Virus record (IMG/VR): IMGVR_UViG_3300050821_001630
Location: 1 to 51,805 of that record
Strand: one strand, 5' to 3'
DNA from: a virus
Length of the DNA stretch: 51,805 nt
Both the position numbers and the translations under genes were made by a program. The notes beneath the pieces were generated by a model. It saw only the letters and a program-made list of their open reading frames with translations, was not told the DNA's origin and did no database searches. This document shows, piece after piece, positions 30,459 through 40,458 of this stretch. Each line of letters opens with the position of its first letter. Position 1 is the first letter of the stretch.

Positions 30459-31868
30459 TTATTTACGTGCATCTGAGATAACACCAGAAGCAATAAGCCT
30501 TTTAACTAGAGCTTTAAGAGCATCAGTAGTTGTTCCACCAGATTGTTGTGATTGTAAACTATTCTGAGAAGGAGTGATGTTAGAAGTATTAGTATCCTGT
30601 GCAACTCTCATTTGTCTTTGAGTAGAAGGTGCAATAGAGGTTGAATTAATTGGAACACCACTTCCTGCTGTTGGAACAATGTTTAATCCATTCCCAAGTG
30701 ATACTGGCCTAGAATTTCCACCAGCAGATATAGGTTTATTAATATCATTAATCCCACTCATCTTAACTGCGAGAGGATTAACATAAGATGGATTAGTGGT
30801 TAGTTGTCCGGAAGGAGTAACTGCATACTTATTAGGCGCAGTAGGTTGATACATCAATGAACGACGCTCTTGTAAGGTTCTAAGTCTTTCATTTCCAGCT
30901 TCAATAGGAGCAGTTCCTAGGCGTCCGGCATTAAGAGTGTTCTGTATGACTGATTCTTGTGTCTGATTATTAAGGAGTCTTTCTCTTAATTCTTCATACT
31001 TAGGTTCACGTCCTAGTTCACCTTGAAGTTGTTGTTGAGCTAGTTGAATCTTGATAGGGTCAACGCCTGTGACTGTATGAAGTCTGTTGATTGTGTCAGC
31101 ATCTAATACTTTCTGTTCCGTTGGCTGACGTTGCAATGCACCAGCAGTTTGACCAATATCATATTTAAGTCCAAGACCAGTATCAATAGCGGCTGCTTGA
31201 GGATTGCCCAACTGTCCAGCAGTCAATGATTGTGTTGCACGATTACTCAAATCACTTGTATTAGCAAGTGCTCTCTTGTATGGAGTGTTAAGGAATTGTT
31301 CTGCTGATGCTTCATTACTATTAAGTGCTGCGGCATCAGATGGATTATTTCCAGTCCTATATGCAGCAGTAGTTGGAGATACATCAGGCGAAGTTATTGG
31401 AGTAGCATATCCTCCATTATTACGGATAGCAGCAATTTTAGAAGCAGCAATCCCAGATTGAATATCAGACTCATTTTGAGCTAATGGATACATAGATTGA
31501 TAGCTCTGATTAGCTCTATTAGCTTCACCTGCACCTTGAGGATTAGCAAACCTCTCCCAGAAATTAGGCTGTTCCATAAGCCTATTAGTGCCATAATTAG
31601 AAGTATCCTGTGCATACTTTGTTACATCTTTTCCATTCCTGTCAACATAAATAGGAGTAGAAGGGATAGGTTTAAAAGATGGGTCACCAGTATTAGCATT
31701 CTTATTGTAGTCATCTACACTATCATACTGTTCATCTTCATCAAGCCCACTATTAGCAGTAGCAAGCATTTCTTCTGGTGTAACCTGTCTTGCACCAGCA
31801 GCAGGATTGCTAGTGTTGGGTGCAGTAGCAGCGAGTAGATTGTAGAGTAAAGGAGCAGCGCCAGCCAT
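30459..31868 (-). CDS. Ejection-type structural protein, 469 aa
   Basis: Ala/Asn/Thr/Gln-rich, largely helical and low-complexity, with no catalytic motif. Repeated short hydrophobic Ala/Asn blocks (NLLAATAPNTSNPAAGARQ). Place and composition resemble the T7 gp15-type internal proteins that line up with the giant ejection protein. It is preceded by TAAATAATATGG, an AT-rich start region. Confidence 0.6.
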   Translation of the reverse strand: MAGAAPLLYNLLAATAPNTSNPAAGARQVTPEEMLATANSGLDEDEQYDSVDDYNKNANTGDPSFKPIPSTPIYVDRNGKDVTKYAQDTSNYGTNRLMEQPNFWERFANPQGAGEANRANQSYQSMYPLAQNESDIQSGIAASKIAAIRNNGGYATPITSPDVSPTTAAYRTGNNPSDAAALNSNEASAEQFLNTPYKRALANTSDLSNRATQSLTAGQLGNPQAAAIDTGLGLKYDIGQTAGALQRQPTEQKVLDADTINRLHTVTGVDPIKIQLAQQQLQGELGREPKYEELRERLLNNQTQESVIQNTLNAGRLGTAPIEAGNERLRTLQERRSLMYQPTAPNKYAVTPSGQLTTNPSYVNPLAVKMSGINDINKPISAGGNSRPVSLGNGLNIVPTAGSGVPINSTSIAPSTQRQMRVAQDTNTSNITPSQNSLQSQQSGGTTTDALKALVKRLIASGVISDARK

Positions 31869-31873
31869 ATTAT

Positions 31874-32242
31874 TTAGTCCTCAGATGTTGCATAAGTGCC
31901 ATCATTTGCAGATGGATTTATAGTATTGTATGCTTTCTTGGCAAAATTAATCCCTTGTCCAATTTTAGTCTGCCCTAATATATTACTAAGTGCAGAACCT
32001 AAATCATTACTTCCTGCTAAGGAATTATTCGCAGGAGTATTAGCTTGTCCTTGACCAGACCAGAATCCTGTATCTCCTTGTGCTACTTGTTGAGCTAAGG
32101 GATGAGCATCAACATAACCTGATGATATATCTGGATTAACAACAGCTTCATCACTTCCTGATTGAGTATCAGTAGGAGCTTTTCCATTACCAAAAATACC
32201 GCCCGTAGCTTCAGAAATAAGACCTTTTATAATTCCTGCCAT
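31874..32242 (-). CDS. 122-aa structural protein
   Basis: Small Gly/Ser/Asn-rich protein (GLISEATGGIFGNGKAPTD; SGQGQANTPANNSLAG) between two ejection-type proteins, five bases or fewer from each. No family recognised; probably a minor virion or ejection component. Confidence 0.55.
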   Translation of the reverse strand: MAGIIKGLISEATGGIFGNGKAPTDTQSGSDEAVVNPDISSGYVDAHPLAQQVAQGDTGFWSGQGQANTPANNSLAGSNDLGSALSNILGQTKIGQGINFAKKAYNTINPSANDGTYATSED

Positions 32243-32243
32243 A

Positions 32244-33425
32244 CTAATTATATCTCCATGTCATAGCATAATCTTGTTCAGATTTTCCTTTACCAAGAAT
32301 AGACCATACTCGTAACCAGAAGTGAGTAATACGAGAATTATAGTTATATCTTTTTGTCCCAGTCACTCTGCGCAAGTGAGACGTGATTGGCGCGACCATA
32401 AATACCCAAACCATAGCTCTAACAAAACTAAAGTTTTGCATTAATGGAACCAACCACTTAGCCATTCTACGATAACCAGTTGCAATATCTGGATTGAGAT
32501 TGTAATACTTATCCCTTCCATATCTCACACACCACGGTAACTTACCATGATATGCCTCCAAGAATATAAAGCAGCATACTGCACCTAAGTAAGAAGCAGG
32601 ACTATTTGCATTGATTTGAGCCGCACCTGTTTGTGCATTAGCACCAATTAGAGCATTATTAGAACTATTCATTCCATTAAGAAGTCCTCCTGCAAAATTA
32701 AAAGCATTACCCTGAGCGCCAGCTGATGTAGAACTATTAGCAGGAGTAAGTTGTGATGAACCGAAGTTAGTTCCAGTAGAAGGATTGGGTTGACCAAGTG
32801 CAATTGATACTGGATTCACTCCACTATTTCCAGCAGTATTAGCAGCAGTAGAAGCTGCTCCTACAGCATTATTAAGAAGTGCAAGTTTGTTATTAAATGC
32901 TCCACCAAAATCAACTGCATTCTTTACGGTGTTTTCTGTATTAAGTAATCCTAGATTACCTGTTCCAATATTACTCTGATTCAAAGAACGCTCAGTAGCA
33001 GCTTCTTCACCGGGAGATAATCCAGTAAGATTAATTGCATTTACCCCTTCCTCTGCACCTTTAGATGCAGCATCTTGAGCCTGATAATAGTCAGGATTAA
33101 GTGCTCGGTTGAGTCCTGTAGCAGCTGCAGCAGCTTGTCCACCAGCTCCTTCTATCTGTTGTAGATTAGTTTCTGCTCCTGCTTGAGCATTGCTATTAGC
33201 TACTTGTTGTCCAACTTGTGCTTCTGGTAAAGCATACTGTTGCAATTGACTCAAATTTAGAGCATTGTAACCAGGTTGAGTTTGTTGCGCAGCATTCAAT
33301 CCAGCTTGTGCAACTTGAGGTGTTGCAGCAGCAGCTTCATTGGTAAGAGAAGGTAAGTATTGTTGGTAAGCCTGCAATACTTCAGCCTCTGTTTGAGGGG
33401 CTGGTTGATTATAATTTTCTCCCAC
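32244..33425 (-). CDS. Ejection/structural protein with conserved Cys-Cys domain, 393 aa
   Basis: The first 270 residues are Ala/Asn/Gln-rich and helical, as in DNA-ejection proteins. The last 120 form a distinct domain (CCFIFLEAYHGKLPWCVRYG, then GYRRMAKWLVPLM) that I recall from virion proteins of other short-tailed phages of environmental origin, where its function is unknown. It overlaps the gene before it by one base. Position corresponds to T7 gp14. Confidence 0.62.
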   Translation of the reverse strand: MGENYNQPAPQTEAEVLQAYQQYLPSLTNEAAAATPQVAQAGLNAAQQTQPGYNALNLSQLQQYALPEAQVGQQVANSNAQAGAETNLQQIEGAGGQAAAAATGLNRALNPDYYQAQDAASKGAEEGVNAINLTGLSPGEEAATERSLNQSNIGTGNLGLLNTENTVKNAVDFGGAFNNKLALLNNAVGAASTAANTAGNSGVNPVSIALGQPNPSTGTNFGSSQLTPANSSTSAGAQGNAFNFAGGLLNGMNSSNNALIGANAQTGAAQINANSPASYLGAVCCFIFLEAYHGKLPWCVRYGRDKYYNLNPDIATGYRRMAKWLVPLMQNFSFVRAMVWVFMVAPITSHLRRVTGTKRYNYNSRITHFWLRVWSILGKGKSEQDYAMTWRYN

Positions 33426-33781
33426 TATTTTATCCTCCGAAGCAATTTTTTGGGGTCATTGAAAATCCTAACTCTCCCCCTACAAGTTCCGACAATCTTC
33501 TTGTCAGGATACAAATTGATATAATGTTTCATAAATTTTTTAAGGACACTACTATCTGTTATTAAAATATCTTTAATCCAAATCTCTCCATCATGAGTAT
33601 GTTCTCCAACAACAACTCCATTAAGTCTTTCTTCAGAATCGAAACTGTAACAAAATACATTCTGGTCAACTGACTTCTTTACTTGAAGTGCAATACCATC
33701 TGGATGACCAGAGAAAACACCCTTAATTCTATTTTCTAATATCCATTCAACAAGTTCTTCAATCTTGATTACTCTATTCAT
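33425..33781 (-). CDS. 118-aa protein, possibly gp13-like
   Basis: Located between the tail-tube gene and the ejection proteins, exactly where T7 has gene 13. The pattern of strands then helix (EIWIKDILITDSSVLKKFMK, ending GTCRGRVRIFNDPKKLLRRI) suggests a degenerate GNAT-like fold, as proposed for phage gp13 proteins. No acetyl-CoA loop can be pointed to. The start overlaps the upstream stop by four bases. Confidence 0.5.
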   Translation of the reverse strand: MNRVIKIEELVEWILENRIKGVFSGHPDGIALQVKKSVDQNVFCYSFDSEERLNGVVVGEHTHDGEIWIKDILITDSSVLKKFMKHYINLYPDKKIVGTCRGRVRIFNDPKKLLRRIK

Positions 33782-35676
33782 GTTGTTGTTACTTGACTGT
33801 TTAGTGGGTTTGTTGGAGTATTATTAACCAGTTCAGCACTATACTGTGTAATAACTCCTGTTGTCCATGTCAGTATTCCTGCTACTTTCCACCCTTGTCC
33901 AGTATTAGGTAAGCTGAATAAAAGATTACGAAGCGTAGTATTGATATCAGGAAGATTAGTTGGATTGACATAAGGATTATCTGGTGGAGTATAAATTATG
34001 TTTTTAGTTATAGCAGACTGTCCTGTAAGATTATTATCTACAAGTGGAGTAAACGTAACTATTCCATTCCCCACTATCTTGTTTACTATACAACGAAAGT
34101 TACTCAACTTAATTTCAGTGTCAGGATTGTTCATTTTAATATTATAGTTCGCGTATAACATATTAGCACATATCCCCACCGTTCTAACACTTGCTATAGC
34201 ATCTTCTGGGCCAATGTAAAGTGTGTATAATTCATCATCCTCTGTTATTGCGTAAAGCCTCTGAATTGTAAGCTCTATCTTCGCAACTATCTTTACTCTC
34301 TTGCCACCAGTCTGACTAATATCAAAAGAAGTCCAACACTGATTAATAGTATCAAACTTCGCAATTGCAAATCCAAATATAGTATTGACAAAGTAGAGTT
34401 CATAATCATCAAATAGTATACCACATGCAAAATTAGCATCCTGAATAATTGATGTAAAGGCTGCGGCTACTGTTGATGTAAAGGGAGTATTTCTACCTTC
34501 ATTCTGTGTTTGTTCAATTGCATTAAAAGACCTTACTCCTGTTAGTGCAATAAATCTAGTATCACCTAGCGTATCGAATATAGCTCTGTCAGAAAGACAG
34601 ACTGAATTAAATAGAAATGTTCTTATAAACGTATATTCACCAAACAGTGTAGGAGCATTTGGTGTCATGTTTTGAGTCACCGCAAAACAAGCATTACCAG
34701 CCGCAACAAATATCCCACCACTAGACATCTGCCTGAGGCATACAATTCCAGCAACTCCTACACTGTAAGCTGTTGTAGTGGCATCACCACCTGCATTAAA
34801 ATTAGAGGCATTGTCGAAAGAGCCTCCTCCAGATTGAGTAAACTTAGGAACACTAACAACCGTAGATTTCCCGCTTATTGGGTCAGTGTAAGTCCATGAT
34901 TGGGTGGTGATATTTGTCGCGAGAATATTACTTATTGCAATAACAAAATCAAGTGGACGACCAGATACTGATTGATATATAACTGTTCCATCTTGAGAAG
35001 CGATAAATAACTTTCCATTGTTCCAAGTCATACTATTACCAATAGGAACATATTCACGGAAATCTTGAGGAATATTATCCACAGTTGCAACAGTAGTGTT
35101 ATTGGCATCAGTATAAGTTATACTCCATTGTGTGAAGGACTGCGTAACTCTACTTACTGGAATTCCAGTTGGCCCAATGAAAATGAAAGTTGGTTGATTT
35201 ATATTATCCTGAACAAGTAATCCCGGTAAGTTACCTTGTGCTGCACCAGATATTGAAGCAACATTGACTATTCCAGCTGGATTAGCTCTATTATCAGATG
35301 TACTTATAGTAGCAGCGATACGAGCATAGTTTGTTACTGCTACTGGAATAGCACAAGTCCAGAATCTTATAGCAGTAGTTGACATTTTGAATCCGTCTAT
35401 CATTGTCCATCCAGTCGAAGTATAGTAGCGATAATAAGCAAACCCTGCAATAAATACTATGATATAATTACCAAATGTAACCATCTCTTGTTTTAGTCCT
35501 ACTGGAATAGAAGGGTCTTTTGAAGATTGCAAGACTGGGTCTAGCTCATCATAGCGATTAGTTAAGTCGAATCCAATACGGTATTGGTTTGGCTGTAAGC
35601 GTGAATCATCACCAAGAAGATTCATTCCTCCAATGAATGATGATTGATTATACTTACTAGGCACTGGGTCACTCAT
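33778..35676 (-). CDS. Tail tubular protein B-like (nozzle), 632 aa
   Basis: Large beta-rich protein that likely forms the tail nozzle. The opening (SSFIGGMNLLGDDSRLQPNQ, then a segment on rotation of blades with repeating W/Y strands) is the form seen in tail-tube B/stabiliser proteins, which start with 'GG...d...l...q' before a propeller. It follows directly the adaptor-like gene, the T7 gp11-gp12 order. No enzymatic motif is visible. Confidence 0.7.
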   Translation of the reverse strand: MSDPVPSKYNQSSFIGGMNLLGDDSRLQPNQYRIGFDLTNRYDELDPVLQSSKDPSIPVGLKQEMVTFGNYIIVFIAGFAYYRYYTSTGWTMIDGFKMSTTAIRFWTCAIPVAVTNYARIAATISTSDNRANPAGIVNVASISGAAQGNLPGLLVQDNINQPTFIFIGPTGIPVSRVTQSFTQWSITYTDANNTTVATVDNIPQDFREYVPIGNSMTWNNGKLFIASQDGTVIYQSVSGRPLDFVIAISNILATNITTQSWTYTDPISGKSTVVSVPKFTQSGGGSFDNASNFNAGGDATTTAYSVGVAGIVCLRQMSSGGIFVAAGNACFAVTQNMTPNAPTLFGEYTFIRTFLFNSVCLSDRAIFDTLGDTRFIALTGVRSFNAIEQTQNEGRNTPFTSTVAAAFTSIIQDANFACGILFDDYELYFVNTIFGFAIAKFDTINQCWTSFDISQTGGKRVKIVAKIELTIQRLYAITEDDELYTLYIGPEDAIASVRTVGICANMLYANYNIKMNNPDTEIKLSNFRCIVNKIVGNGIVTFTPLVDNNLTGQSAITKNIIYTPPDNPYVNPTNLPDINTTLRNLLFSLPNTGQGWKVAGILTWTTGVITQYSAELVNNTPTNPLNSQVTTT

Positions 35677-35679
35677 ATC

Positions 35680-36660
35680 TTATTGACGACGTCCTGCATA
35701 AAAGTAATAACGCCTGCGTAATCCAGAGCCTATTCGACGAAGGAAAGTGTCATGCGGATTTGCTACTAAAGCAACCATATCTTCTGTCTCTCGATTTTGG
35801 TCCTCGTGTTTCCTTGCCATAGAGCGAGTTGCTTTATTATCATAGGCTAATGCAATATCAGACTTATTCTGTTCTTCATTCCATAACTGCATCACCTTAT
35901 TAACTATAATATTGTCATAGTTAAAAGCAGGAAACTCATCTCCGTCATTTGTTAGAATAGGAAGAAATCTCTTATAAAGAACCTCCATATAATTACACTG
36001 AGGATTACCCTGTGATTGAGGCAACCAAGGACATGTAGAAACATCTATGATTTGATAGGAGGCATTAAGTTCTGTGTTGGGAATAGTAGTTAGAAGCTTA
36101 CCATCAACATCATTAATTGTAATGTCATAAAGGTTAGGAGCATTCTTGCTTATTGCATCAAAGTCAAGAAACTGATTTTTACTATTTACAGAAGTAGAAT
36201 TTAGTGTAATAATCTCTGTGCACTTAGACGCAGTAGCAGTAGGCCCAGTGAGAGTAACTACTACAGGAGGATTCTCAACCGCAAAAGTATTTATAGTAAC
36301 CACTGATTGATTAGTCACTGTGGCCTGTAAGCATTGTTTATTCCTCAAACGCCAATTCTTCCACTGGTCTTGCCAATTGAATTGATTGTATCTTGGCCGC
36401 ATCTGATTAACATGCCATGCTTGGAAAGAAGCACATTCACGAATGGCTCTTATAGTTCCCACATACCAAGGTAGAGATAATGTCTGGTCTCCATTAACTC
36501 TAAAAACCATTTCCATTAGTGAACCAGCCATATCAGCTTGGTCATAAAGTTCCACTGTTGCTTCATTTATAAAGCGCAGCATTACAGTTCGTTGTGCAGG
36601 ATTAGTTGGGTCTAATCCCATCTTATAACCAACCTGAGTAATAATATAGCCTAAACTCAT
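35680..36660 (-). CDS. Tail tubular protein A-like (head-tail adaptor), 326 aa
   Basis: Helical N-terminus (TVMLRFINEATVELYDQADM) typical of gp11/gp4-type adaptors that ring the portal, then beta-rich insertions and a helical C-terminus (MQLWNEEQNKSDIALAYDN). Its start overlaps the fibre gene's stop by four bases. Assignment is by fold pattern and order, not by a diagnostic motif. Confidence 0.65.
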   Translation of the reverse strand: MSLGYIITQVGYKMGLDPTNPAQRTVMLRFINEATVELYDQADMAGSLMEMVFRVNGDQTLSLPWYVGTIRAIRECASFQAWHVNQMRPRYNQFNWQDQWKNWRLRNKQCLQATVTNQSVVTINTFAVENPPVVVTLTGPTATASKCTEIITLNSTSVNSKNQFLDFDAISKNAPNLYDITINDVDGKLLTTIPNTELNASYQIIDVSTCPWLPQSQGNPQCNYMEVLYKRFLPILTNDGDEFPAFNYDNIIVNKVMQLWNEEQNKSDIALAYDNKATRSMARKHEDQNRETEDMVALVANPHDTFLRRIGSGLRRRYYFYAGRRQ

Positions 36661-37865
36661 ACAATCTCTGTAATTTTAACTGTTGAATTAACGATAGAAC
36701 CACCAAACATTGCCGTAGCTCCAACCTTATTTATTGAGAACTCCCCAGCATTTACTGGAACAACATATATCTCGAAGGAGAGTGGGGTTGTTACACCACT
36801 AGTCATCTCAAAAGAGAATGTTAATCCTGTACAAGCACTGGCAGTATAAATCTGTGCTACACCACCAGCTTTTGGAGTTGTGCTAAGAAACAAAAATGCA
36901 GCAAGAACAGTCGCACTTTGAGATGAACACTGTAATGTAACATCAACAAGTATCTTAGATGTTGCACTGATTGGTGTAAATGTCATTGTTCCACTTGCGC
37001 CAAACAGTGTAACTAAGGTAGTATTGGATGTTGTCGGTGGAGTTCCAATAGCAAGAGTCTTACTACCACCATCAGTAAATACTCCTGTAGATTGAAACAA
37101 TACTTGTTGAACAACATTAGCGCCTGTAGGAGCATACTCATACCCTGTTCCTGCCGCATTAGCACGAATTACTTTCAACGGACTAGTAGCAAGATTAGTC
37201 TCTAAAGAAGTCTGTGCAACTAAAGTCTTTGCTGGTGAAAACCACTCTGTAATTGTAGGAGCACCCACAACCCCCGCTCTAAGCATATCACCAGCAGAAC
37301 CATCACCTGCTAAAGCTACTTGAGTTAATCCTTGATTAGCTATATTCGCTTGAACTATTGTAAGTGCTGCAATCTTTGCAGAAGTAATAGCTAGTGCTGC
37401 AACTGAAGGATTGGGAAATGTTCCAGTCAAATCACCGCCAGCCGCGCCAGTGGGAGGTAATCCAGTAGGTGCATTTGTAATCTTGCTATAGTCAACTGAA
37501 GCAATCTTTACATCAGTAATAGTATTATCAGCAATCATGCTATTGACAATAGAACCAGCCCCAATGCCAATCGTATTTAAGGATTGCCACTGAAGATAAG
37601 TCGAGTCAGAAGCTCCATTTGGATTCCAAAGATAGAGTGTAACTAGAGTTGCACTAACTCTAATCCATCCATTGACTTGCCATTTAGTAACAGTCGCGGC
37701 ATTTGGCACCTGGGGATTACCAGCTACGTCAGTGGTAATCATAAAAAGTCCTTTGTCAGTAAAGGGTGATGTTCCACCAACTAATTGTTCTAGTTGAGCA
37801 CCACTTATAGTAAGATACGAAGTAGGGTCGAAAGGTGTTTGTAAATCTGTGAGTGAGGGTTGCAT
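36657..37865 (-). CDS. Tail fibre protein, 402 aa
   Basis: Contains the collagen-like/triple-helix junction GAAGGDLTGTFPNPSVA, a motif found in many phage fibres, at about residue 140-157, and an N-terminal part with repeated short strands (MIADNTITDVKIAS). The C-terminal 130 residues look like a beta-sandwich receptor-binding head. It probably trimerises. Confidence 0.72.
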   Translation of the reverse strand: MQPSLTDLQTPFDPTSYLTISGAQLEQLVGGTSPFTDKGLFMITTDVAGNPQVPNAATVTKWQVNGWIRVSATLVTLYLWNPNGASDSTYLQWQSLNTIGIGAGSIVNSMIADNTITDVKIASVDYSKITNAPTGLPPTGAAGGDLTGTFPNPSVAALAITSAKIAALTIVQANIANQGLTQVALAGDGSAGDMLRAGVVGAPTITEWFSPAKTLVAQTSLETNLATSPLKVIRANAAGTGYEYAPTGANVVQQVLFQSTGVFTDGGSKTLAIGTPPTTSNTTLVTLFGASGTMTFTPISATSKILVDVTLQCSSQSATVLAAFLFLSTTPKAGGVAQIYTASACTGLTFSFEMTSGVTTPLSFEIYVVPVNAGEFSINKVGATAMFGGSIVNSTVKITEIV

Positions 37866-37866
37866 A

Positions 37867-39048
37867 TTAGTTATGTTGTGGAACTGAACCAGTAGGGAAT
37901 GTTAGAGGAAGTGAGAAACCTCCGTAGGTTGCAAAAATATAATTCAAGATATTTTGTAAACTATTATTGTTAAAGTAGCTAAACATTTCTAACACTCCAC
38001 ATGTTTGAGACGCGTTTACTGCTAAGGTTGTAGAAGCAGTTATTGACGCAGGAGTAAGAAGCACAAGATACTCTTGTTGTGTATATACATTATAAACATA
38101 CCCTATATTATTCACATAATCAGCCCATACAAAATATAGTGTATTGGACGCTGGTAGAGTAAGCATGTTTGACCCAAACAATAAATTTATTCCATTAATT
38201 GCAATTGGTGGGGAATTGTTGTATTGAACCAAATCTCCTATACTGCCAAGAGTAACATAAACTAATAGACCTATATACCGAATTATAGGAGTTGCTCCAC
38301 CACCAAAACTAGAACAAGTTAATGCAGTTCCACCCGTGGTTACAGCTTTAAAAATATTTGGGCCTTGGTTTATACTACTAAGAACTGCAGTTCCAGATGA
38401 TATTGTGGTTATATCACTTAAACTATTCCAATTAGGTGAGGCAAAACCATTTGTAGATACAAAGTGTTGTGTAAGAGTGTTCTGTGAGTTATTTGGTATG
38501 GCTGCTGTTTTAATATTATCATAGAAATTAGTTACTATAGGGTCAGACGATACAAGCGCACTATCAACTCCAAATCTATAATCATAGATTCCTAACACTG
38601 AAGTATAGAAGTTAATACTGGCGCCATTAATAGCAGGATTTCCAGTGGCAGTTGACCACACTTCAAATCGAAAATTCTTTCCTATTTTCTGTCCAGTGTA
38701 TACTGGAATATTAAAATATATAACCTCCCCAACTCCACTCCAAAGAGAGTATCTATAAACACTCAAATTACTATCAGACCACATTATACATAGAAAATAA
38801 TTAGGACTTATAGGAAGTTCTGTCTTTAGAGAAGTCAATGAGAAATTATTAGGCCCTTCAAAGTTAAATGCCGCTACAATCTCACTATAACCTTTCCATG
38901 TGTATGCAACATTAAAGGAAGGGAGTGTAATAAAAGTCTGTGTTCTACCTAAAGGTCCACCCTGCGGATTAATATCCAACCAACGATTTAGCTGACGCGG
39001 CTGAATAATTGCAGTAGAGACAAAAGGTGGAGAGAGTATGTCAGGCAT
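37867..39048 (-). CDS. Beta-rich tail or fibre protein, 393 aa
   Basis: Nearly all beta strands, rich in Asn, Tyr and Thr, without signal peptide (MPDILSPPFVSTAII). The C-terminal half has jelly-roll/LamG-like spacing (NTLYFVWADYVNNIGYVYNV). It lies between the fibre and a DUF1353 gene, one base from the fibre, so a baseplate or receptor-binding role is likely but not shown. Confidence 0.6.
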   Translation of the reverse strand: MPDILSPPFVSTAIIQPRQLNRWLDINPQGGPLGRTQTFITLPSFNVAYTWKGYSEIVAAFNFEGPNNFSLTSLKTELPISPNYFLCIMWSDSNLSVYRYSLWSGVGEVIYFNIPVYTGQKIGKNFRFEVWSTATGNPAINGASINFYTSVLGIYDYRFGVDSALVSSDPIVTNFYDNIKTAAIPNNSQNTLTQHFVSTNGFASPNWNSLSDITTISSGTAVLSSINQGPNIFKAVTTGGTALTCSSFGGGATPIIRYIGLLVYVTLGSIGDLVQYNNSPPIAINGINLLFGSNMLTLPASNTLYFVWADYVNNIGYVYNVYTQQEYLVLLTPASITASTTLAVNASQTCGVLEMFSYFNNNSLQNILNYIFATYGGFSLPLTFPTGSVPQHN

Positions 39049-39051
39049 ATA

Positions 39052-39474
39052 TTAGGTTATTGGCTTTGCTAAATCATCACTAAAAGAACTATCACCAAAA
39101 TCTTTTACTGCATTATAGATTGTCCATTGAGTATTGTGGTCAACTCCAAGGCCGTTCATTGCTTCAAGAAGTAGTCTATCAGCTACATCTTTTTGAACTT
39201 GAGTTCTAACCCATCTCTGTTCACTCTCACTCCATATCTCAACTGCTGCTCTATAGAGAAAATCATGAAAGATTGCTGCTAACCAATACTGTCCGAATGG
39301 TGGAAATTTACTCCAAACTATCTGCGGAGTAGATGCACCATCAGTGGTTGCTCCAACCATTCCTCTATACTTAGTTCCATCTTCGGCAATATAATAGAGA
39401 TTGTCAACAAGAACAAAATTCCTCCCATCACCTGATGGACAAGCAAAGGGAGGATATGGTTTAATAAAACCCAT
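39052..39474 (-). CDS. DUF1353 family protein
   Basis: Matches the pattern of DUF1353 phage proteins: GATTDGASTPQIVWSKFPPF then GQYWLAAIFHDFLYR and ADRLLLEAMNGLGV. The conserved His-Asp (FHDFLY) and Asp residues suggest a metal site, perhaps a peptidase of the cell wall, but no activity is established for the family. I start at ATG 39474, six bases after the upstream stop; a longer start at 39543 would overlap by 64 bases. Confidence 0.72.
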   Translation of the reverse strand: MGFIKPYPPFACPSGDGRNFVLVDNLYYIAEDGTKYRGMVGATTDGASTPQIVWSKFPPFGQYWLAAIFHDFLYRAAVEIWSESEQRWVRTQVQKDVADRLLLEAMNGLGVDHNTQWTIYNAVKDFGDSSFSDDLAKPIT

Positions 39475-39479
39475 ACAAC

Positions 39480-40151
39480 TTATAATGTTCCACCAATCTC
39501 CCAAGCAAGAGTAGTCCCATGTCCAGGAGTAGAAGTGCGCCAACTAATTGCTGGGCCAGTAAATGTATGGTCTGTAAGTGCTTTCCAAACTCTAACTCCA
39601 ACTTCAGCAGCTAAAGGAGAAGAATTAGCAGAACGATTAAACTCATAACTAGCATCAATGAATGCCTGAAATTCAACATCCTTGTAAACATAGTGAGCAT
39701 TAATTCCAATATTCTGACTTAGAATAGTCCCGCCAACCCCTGCTGCTCTAGTCTCAGAATCAATACCAATAAAGATATTGGTAGTTATATGAGTAAAAGA
39801 TGGATTATAACTAATACCTAATGTAGCAGCAGTATTATTACCGCCTACTTGTTCAGCACCAGTATAGATTTCAATAGTATCATTTGTTTGGAATGTTTGC
39901 AGTCCAGTGAAAGATGTAAAAAATCCCTGAACTGTAGTAAGTAAACTACTATCACTTGTAGGAATATCAGCAGTTGGAACAGGGCTTAATGTAATACCTC
40001 CTACTGTAATATTTGTTGTTCCAAAGGGTAGATTATTAGTTGCAGGAATACCGTTGGTAATATATGTTATATTCGTAACTGCAATTACATTTGTCTGAGC
40101 ATTAAGCTTTAGACTCAATAGGAGTAATAGGAGGATTAACTTTAATTTCAT
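39480..40151 (-). CDS. Exported beta-barrel-like outer-membrane protein, 223 aa
   Basis: Signal peptide MKLKLILLLLLLSLKLNAQ with a cleavage site after NAQ. The mature part is Thr/Asn-rich, and its second half alternates polar and aromatic residues (AHYVYKDVEFQAFIDASYEF; LAAEVGVRVWKALTDH), like the strands of an outer-membrane barrel. The start overlaps the gene before it by 50 bases. A phage-coded outer-membrane protein could block superinfection or be a lysis/adsorption factor; neither is shown. Confidence 0.6.
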   Translation of the reverse strand: MKLKLILLLLLLSLKLNAQTNVIAVTNITYITNGIPATNNLPFGTTNITVGGITLSPVPTADIPTSDSSLLTTVQGFFTSFTGLQTFQTNDTIEIYTGAEQVGGNNTAATLGISYNPSFTHITTNIFIGIDSETRAAGVGGTILSQNIGINAHYVYKDVEFQAFIDASYEFNRSANSSPLAAEVGVRVWKALTDHTFTGPAISWRTSTPGHGTTLAWEIGGTL

Positions 40152-40458
40152 TTGTTTTACTTTCTGTGGTTATTACTGTTTGTTTACTATCACCGTCAAT
40201 TATTGCTTGGTCTGTTTTTACCTTAGCCAAATGGTCACTGTATGAAGTAGAACGAAACATCTTTATTGCTGTAACTACTTCCAATAACCAAACTACTATG
40301 GTTTTGCTATAGTATATGAAATATACATTCAAATATTTGAACGCTTCATCACTTGTGAATGTGGCTTCCATTCCACCAAATAATGCAATCAATACATAAA
40401 GGAATCCATCAAGTATAACAGGCTTAACTGTAAATACTTGAATTAGCCAGTTTTTCAT
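40102..40458 (-). CDS. 118-aa membrane protein, holin-family candidate
   Basis: Two or three hydrophobic segments (PVILDGFLYVLIALFGGME; YFIYYSKTIVVWLLEVVTAI) and a long charged C-terminal tail rich in Lys and Thr. Multispan topology with a polar C-terminus fits a class I/III holin, or a phage membrane-anchor protein. It starts in the overlap TAATG with the 44-residue gene. Confidence 0.55.
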   Translation of the reverse strand: MKNWLIQVFTVKPVILDGFLYVLIALFGGMEATFTSDEAFKYLNVYFIYYSKTIVVWLLEVVTAIKMFRSTSYSDHLAKVKTDQAIIDGDSKQTVITTESKTNEIKVNPPITPIESKA

